Assembly: GCA_031409855.1 (NCBI GenBank) | Contig: JANNYA010000208.1 | Span: 1 to 49,054 of the forward strand | Direction of reading: 5' to 3' | Length of the DNA: 49,054 bases | Source: JANNYA01 sp031409855 | GTDB lineage: Bacteria; Pseudomonadota; Gammaproteobacteria; Xanthomonadales; SZUA-5 | Part shown: positions 44,900 to 49,054 of the stretch, piece after piece | Layout: each line of letters opens with the position of its first letter | Position numbering within the stretch: position 1 is the first letter of the stretch | Notes under the pieces: generated by a model | Seen by the model: the letters and a program-made list of their open reading frames with translations, nothing else | What the model was told of the DNA's origin: nothing | The model's database searches: none | Program-made: the position numbers and the translations under genes

Positions 44900-46486
44900 A
44901 TGTCCAAAACCGTCGCTGCCGCTGCTCAAGATGAATTTTTAGGTCACCCCAAAGGCCTTTATGTTTGCTTTCTCACCGAAATGTGGGAGCGATTTGCGTT
45001 TTATGGCATGAAGGCGCTGCTGCTGTTGTATTTGGTAAAACATCATTTGTTTGCGCAGGCGGATGGCACGATTTTGCTTGGCACCTACGCTGGCCTTGCG
45101 TATGCGCTGCCGCTGCTGGGTGGCCTGCTGGCGGATCGCTATCTGGGTATGCGAAAGGCAGTTCTGTTTGGCGGTTTGCTGCTCGTGCTTGGGCAGTTGG
45201 GTATGGCCTACACCGGTAGCCCCGCTACAGGTGCCACATCAGACACCGCCGTGCGCGATGTTTTCGCGATACAAATTATGTATTTTTCCTTGGCGCTAAT
45301 CGGCGTTGGCGTGGGTTTTTTGAAGCCGAATATCTCCACGATTGTGGGCCGTTTGTACAGCGCTGACGACCCGCGCCGCGATTCGGGATTCACCATTTTT
45401 TATATGGGCATCAATGTAGGTGCGTTTCTATCCTCGTTGATTGTTGCCTACATCGGCGAAAAGATCGGTTGGGGCTACGGTTTTGCCCTTGCTGGCGTGA
45501 TGATGGCGGTGGGTTTGGCGCAGTTTGTTTATGGTCAGAAGCATCTGAAAGGGCACGCGGAACCGGCTGATCCGGCCATGCTCAAAGCGCCCGTTTTCGC
45601 TGGGCTTTCGCGCGAAATTCTGATTTATCTGGGCGCTTTGGTGCTGACTGTGATGGTGTGGCAAATGCTGCAGACGCGCATTGATTTTGGCCCACTGACC
45701 GCGCTGTTGGGTGGGCATCAGGTGACGCTGACTGAAGTCGTCGCCGTCGTGATGGGCGTCGTGCTCTATCTATGGTTCATTAGGCTGATGTTTTCGGGCT
45801 TGTCGCGGGTTGAGAAAGGCAACATGGTGATGCTGATGGTGCTGATCACTGTCAGCGCGTTGTTCTGGGGCTTGTACGAACAGACTTATGGGCCGTGGGT
45901 GTTGATGGCTGAGATCGGGATGGACCGCACCACATTTGGGGTGCCGTGGACCGCTGGGCAAACCACCGCAATTGGCGCGTTGTTCGTGATTTTATTTAGT
46001 TTTCCCTTCGCATGGCTGTGGCCAAAGTTGGATCAAGCCAGACTCAATCCAAGTTACCCGGCAAAATTTGCCTGGGGACTGCTATTTTGCGGACTGTCCT
46101 TCGGCATTCTGGCCTACGCCGCCGCGAATCCGGGCGAGGCCGGCAAAGTTAGCCTGTGGTGGATGATTTTCGCCTACGCGGTGCTAGTGATGGGCGAAAT
46201 GGTGCTTTCGCCGGTTGGGCTGTCGGCGGTCACGCGGCTGTCGATTCCGCGCGCGGTAGGCTTAATGATGGGCGCGTGGTTCCTGTTCTCGGCTTTTGGC
46301 GAAATCATCGCAGGACGTTTGGGCACGTGGGCGACCATCGAGCCGGACGCCGCAGGTCAATACGATGTATCCGCCGCACTTGCGCTGTATGCCGATGTTT
46401 TCACGCAGATGATGTGGATCGGCGTTATTGCGGCTGGCTTACTGTTCCTGGCGACGCCATTATTGAAGCGTTTGACGCGAGAGTGA
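44900..46486 (+). CDS. POT/PTR2 family proton-dependent oligopeptide transporter (528 aa)
   Basis: A major facilitator that imports di- and tripeptides with protons. The N-terminus has the PTR2 signature (CFLTEMWERFAFYGMKALLLLYLVKHH, with ExxER-like E-x-W-E-R), then GGLLADRYLGMRKAVLFG and FTIFYMGINVGAFLSSLIVAYIG, and about 14 transmembrane helices. The start is the ATG at 44900 (MSKTVAAAAQD), with a TATACT -10 element near 44866. The M14 peptidase and the truncated OPT transporter nearby fit a life on peptides. Confidence 0.93.
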   Translation: MSKTVAAAAQDEFLGHPKGLYVCFLTEMWERFAFYGMKALLLLYLVKHHLFAQADGTILLGTYAGLAYALPLLGGLLADRYLGMRKAVLFGGLLLVLGQLGMAYTGSPATGATSDTAVRDVFAIQIMYFSLALIGVGVGFLKPNISTIVGRLYSADDPRRDSGFTIFYMGINVGAFLSSLIVAYIGEKIGWGYGFALAGVMMAVGLAQFVYGQKHLKGHAEPADPAMLKAPVFAGLSREILIYLGALVLTVMVWQMLQTRIDFGPLTALLGGHQVTLTEVVAVVMGVVLYLWFIRLMFSGLSRVEKGNMVMLMVLITVSALFWGLYEQTYGPWVLMAEIGMDRTTFGVPWTAGQTTAIGALFVILFSFPFAWLWPKLDQARLNPSYPAKFAWGLLFCGLSFGILAYAAANPGEAGKVSLWWMIFAYAVLVMGEMVLSPVGLSAVTRLSIPRAVGLMMGAWFLFSAFGEIIAGRLGTWATIEPDAAGQYDVSAALALYADVFTQMMWIGVIAAGLLFLATPLLKRLTRE

Positions 46487-46540
46487 GTCTGGCGAGTGAG
46501 TCTGGCGAGTGAGTCGAACCAAGAAGTCGGACAAAGTGAG

Positions 46541-46556
46541 CTGGGCAATCGCCCAG
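46541..46556. terminator. Short bidirectional hairpin
   Basis: CTGGGC-AATC-GCCCAG forms a 6-bp stem between the convergent POT and M14 genes. There is no T run, so strength is uncertain. Two and a half copies of GAGTGAGTCTGGC lie just before it (46482-46515). Confidence 0.45.
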
Positions 46557-46575
46557 CGCACTGGCGGCTAGCGTG

Positions 46576-48366
46576 CTATTTGTCTACGCCTGCCATCGCC
46601 GCCAGCTCCGCCGCATTTAGCCGCGCCACGGGATAGCGCAGATAGTTCTGATCATAATAGCCAGTGCGCTCATAAAAAAAGCTTAAGCGCGCGTCGGCTG
46701 AGGCGGCAAATTTCGGGTCCGCGAGCTTGGCGTCAAATTCGGCCTGCAATTTTGCATCGCGCTTCAGCATTTCGCGGGCTTTTGCTTCCAGTACGCGCGG
46801 TTCGGCGTATTCGGCGCGCGTCATAAAGCCATCGCCTAGGCCGATACGAATCAGCGAATCGGGCGCTAAGGGTTCCAACAAGTTTGCGATCAAATGCGCG
46901 CGCGCTTGATTCATGCGCACCAATACGCTGCCCGCCGGGAATGCCAAGTCTTCATTCACTGCGCGCGCCGCCAAACTGGCAACACGCACGCGCCCCTCGA
47001 ACGGCTGCGGCGCATAGAGCACGTCACTGAAGCGATAGCTGCTGGCTGCTTTCAAGGTTTGCGCGGCTGAAATAGTTTGCATTTGGACGCCGTGACGTTG
47101 CAATAAACGAATCGCGCTGCGCCATTGGCCAGGGATTAAATAGGCAGCGGGCAGCGTCACTTTTAGTGTGGGTTCGAGCTGATTGAAATAAGGAATCGTC
47201 CAGGTTTCTGGCTTGCTTTGGTCGTAGCGCGTCCACAGGCCACCGCTGACGTCGCTGCGCGTTTTGCTATAGGCAAAGCCCTTAAAAGCAAAATCAACGG
47301 GTTTATCGGTGACGTTAAAGCTCAGCGCCAATTCACTGCCGACCGCGTTTTCGACGCTATCGCGATCCGCCTGATTCACCGCACCCAAAAGCGCTTTTGG
47401 GTTGCCGCCAATACTGGCAATCAGTTCGCGCAGAAAGGCTTGATTGACCCGCACGCGGGTTTTAAAGTCCTTCATCATGTGCGTTTCAAGCAGCAGGGAA
47501 GGGCGGTTTACGACGACACCAAAACCGGCGGAATAGCGCGGCGCTGAGTAATTATTGACGATACCGGCTTTGATATCGTCTGCTACTTTTAGATCAACAT
47601 ACGGCCCCAGGATAAAAGGACGCTTCTCGGTGCCGAATTTCTCCGTGCGCGGCACAACCTCTTTGTTCCAGGTTTGTTCCTGCCACGCGGCAATGGCTGG
47701 ATGTACGGCGCTGCTGGTTTCATAATGATAGGTCAGTTGATACTGATAATCCGAGCCATCGGTGTTATGCATATCAACAATGAGGCTTGGATTCCAGGCG
47801 TTCCATTGTTTCAACCAGGCGCGCATTTCCGGCGACTCGGCTTTGATGAAGTCGCGGTTTAGGTTGTAGTTTTGCGCGGTCGAGCGCCAACCCATTTCAT
47901 TCGGGCCATTTTGATTGATGCGGCTAAAGGCGCTAAATCGTTCGTGCCCGTCGACATTAAAAATGGGGATCAGCAGCAAGATCACGCCATCCAACGCCGC
48001 TTTTTGCTTGGCTTCAAGCAACCATTCGCGGCTCAATGCCATCAGCGCGTCTTTGCCCTCGTTTTCGCCCGCATGGATGCACGCTTGAATCAGCAGTACC
48101 GGTTTGCCCGAGGCTTTGGCGGCACCGGGCGTAAATTCATCGCCACTGGCAATCACAAAGGCAAATTGCTTACGCCCCTGCGGGCTGGAGCCGAACTCGA
48201 TCAGTTTTGCCTGTTCGCTAGCGGCATCAAGCTTGCTGAAATACTCGAACGTTTCTGCGTAGCGCGGCGTTTGTGTGTAGTTCGAGCGCTCAGCCAGCGT
48301 GCGCCAATCTGGCGTAATCGGGGGTGACAAGGCTAAAGACGCTACAAGCACGGACGCGATCAACAT
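46576..48366 (-). CDS. M14 family zinc carboxypeptidase, exported (596 aa)
   Basis: Removes C-terminal amino acids. A short signal peptide (MLIASVLVASLALSPP) suggests export. Zinc ligands are HAGENEGKD (His and Glu) and DMHNTDG (His); the general base Glu lies in LLETHMMKDFKTRVRVN. NYNLNRDFIKAESPEMRAWL is the typical conserved stretch of this M14 branch. The C-terminal half (about 330-596) is an additional domain found in the family. The start at 48366 is natural. Its neighbours POT and C25 make a small proteolysis and peptide-uptake cluster. Confidence 0.9.
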   Translation of the reverse strand: MLIASVLVASLALSPPITPDWRTLAERSNYTQTPRYAETFEYFSKLDAASEQAKLIEFGSSPQGRKQFAFVIASGDEFTPGAAKASGKPVLLIQACIHAGENEGKDALMALSREWLLEAKQKAALDGVILLLIPIFNVDGHERFSAFSRINQNGPNEMGWRSTAQNYNLNRDFIKAESPEMRAWLKQWNAWNPSLIVDMHNTDGSDYQYQLTYHYETSSAVHPAIAAWQEQTWNKEVVPRTEKFGTEKRPFILGPYVDLKVADDIKAGIVNNYSAPRYSAGFGVVVNRPSLLLETHMMKDFKTRVRVNQAFLRELIASIGGNPKALLGAVNQADRDSVENAVGSELALSFNVTDKPVDFAFKGFAYSKTRSDVSGGLWTRYDQSKPETWTIPYFNQLEPTLKVTLPAAYLIPGQWRSAIRLLQRHGVQMQTISAAQTLKAASSYRFSDVLYAPQPFEGRVRVASLAARAVNEDLAFPAGSVLVRMNQARAHLIANLLEPLAPDSLIRIGLGDGFMTRAEYAEPRVLEAKAREMLKRDAKLQAEFDAKLADPKFAASADARLSFFYERTGYYDQNYLRYPVARLNAAELAAMAGVDK

Positions 48367-48549
48367 AGTAATTGCTCAAGATTTCAAACCTAGAGCTTGC
48401 CAGAGTTTCGCGCTTTAGTCGGTACTTTTGCGGACGATAGCGCACACCATCCTAGACACTTGGCAGTACTAATGAAACTTCGGTCATCGCCGAGAAGATG
48501 TTTGCCAATAGTTTGGAGTGAGTGTACGGGTCAACGGGCAGTGCTTGGC

Positions 48550-49054
48550 CTACTGCGCCGCTGGATCCCCCAATAATCCCACGCCCAATTGCACATCAGT
48601 CATGCCCGGCGGCAATTGTGCCTTGGCCTGCATCAGCGCCTTACCTAGCGGTACGCCTTGATTAATCAGTGGCAATAGCTGTTGCGCCAGTGCTGCATCA
48701 TGTGCGGTTTCGGTCAACGTGCCAGGGCCCAGCACCAAACTGGCGCCGCGCGCTTGATTGAGCCACGCGTGGCCCAGCGTGTTGTGGGTTGGATCAACGA
48801 AATAGTTGGTCCAGCACGCCCATTGCAGCACTTTCACCGGCTGGGTGTTGGTCAATACGCCGCTGCTGAGCTGGCTTACGCTCAGCACATTGTCAAAGCT
48901 CCAACGTGATGGTCCGGCGTGGCCGAAATATTGCAGCCATTGGCCGCCGGTATTGACGTGCTCGACAATGCTTTGGTTGACCTGCGCCGCGCTCAGCAGA
49001 TCGCGTTCGGCGCGCTGTATTTGCAGACTCGGCAGCAGCGGGGCAAGGCTGGTA
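48550..49054 (-). CDS. C25-like (gingipain-type) cysteine peptidase, 3' part only
   Basis: The gene runs out of the window at its 5' side; 167 C-terminal codons are seen. The frame from the window edge reads LAPLLPSLQIQRAERDLLS...TGGQWLQYFGHAGPSRWSFD, then LSVSQLSSGVLTNTQ, VKVLQWACWTNYFVDP, LGHAWLNQARGASLVLGP. This gives the caspase-like His (FGHAG) and Cys (WACWT) dyad of the peptidase C25 family and its GA-x-x-x-x-GP turn. The C-terminus is INQGVPLGKALMQAKAQLP. Export is expected for such proteins. Confidence 0.65.
   Translation of the reverse strand, partial: TSLAPLLPSLQIQRAERDLLSAAQVNQSIVEHVNTGGQWLQYFGHAGPSRWSFDNVLSVSQLSSGVLTNTQPVKVLQWACWTNYFVDPTHNTLGHAWLNQARGASLVLGPGTLTETAHDAALAQQLLPLINQGVPLGKALMQAKAQLPPGMTDVQLGVGLLGDPAAQ

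Overview
The window has two parts that meet at about position 19,799. The left part (1 to about 19,799) is the inside and right end of an integrated mobile element. The right part (19,800 to 49,054) is bacterial chromosome with small accessory insertions. GC content, codon use and gene content suggest a gammaproteobacterium of the Lysobacterales (Xanthomonadales-like) type. Signs of this are secreted proteins ending in -GFE, adjacent DUF1800 and DUF1501 genes, hutU, and a fused acyl-CoA mutase. This placement is an inference; no rRNA or other taxonomic marker is present.

The mobile element belongs to the large SPI-7/PFGI-1 class of integrative and conjugative elements. Reading leftward on the minus strand from its right end come parA, a PFGI-1-class parB, a DUF2857 gene, an STY4528-like replication gene, a TIGR03761-like gene, a DUF3158-like gene and ssb. 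This is the maintenance and replication module in its usual order, with many 4-base ATGA overlaps. The element ends at a 3' fragment of a tRNA(CAU) gene (19750-19799), which I read as attR; the intact tRNA and the integrase should lie left of the window. After ssb comes a long run of small, mostly unknown genes. Cargo includes a lipid A phosphoethanolamine transferase of the EptA/MCR type and three Uma2-family nuclease-fold genes. The element carries several repeated control elements: a hairpin leader used in front of five small genes, a TGTGCA-N6-TGCACA operator, iteron-like repeats inside the replication gene, and a tandem-hairpin region.

The chromosome part starts with ilvD, a signal peptidase I, queG, a DUF1501/DUF1800 pair and an orphan LuxR regulator. 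A textbook lux-box-like site lies between luxR and a secreted repeat protein. Next are a second secreted repeat protein, hutU, and a three-gene AAA ATPase/TOPRIM/unknown cassette whose first start codon overlaps the hutU stop. The icmF gene (fused acyl-CoA mutase) follows.

An AT-rich three-gene operon follows icmF: a HipA-like kinase, a DUF3037 protein and a protein that looks SecB-like. Together they would be a toxin-antitoxin-chaperone type system, and I rate this the most interesting locus. The rest holds a lipoprotein, a heptamer repeat, a glycerophosphodiester phosphodiesterase, a truncated OPT transporter, a paralogue of the secreted repeat protein, a POT peptide transporter, an M14 carboxypeptidase and the 3' end of a C25-like (gingipain-type) peptidase gene.
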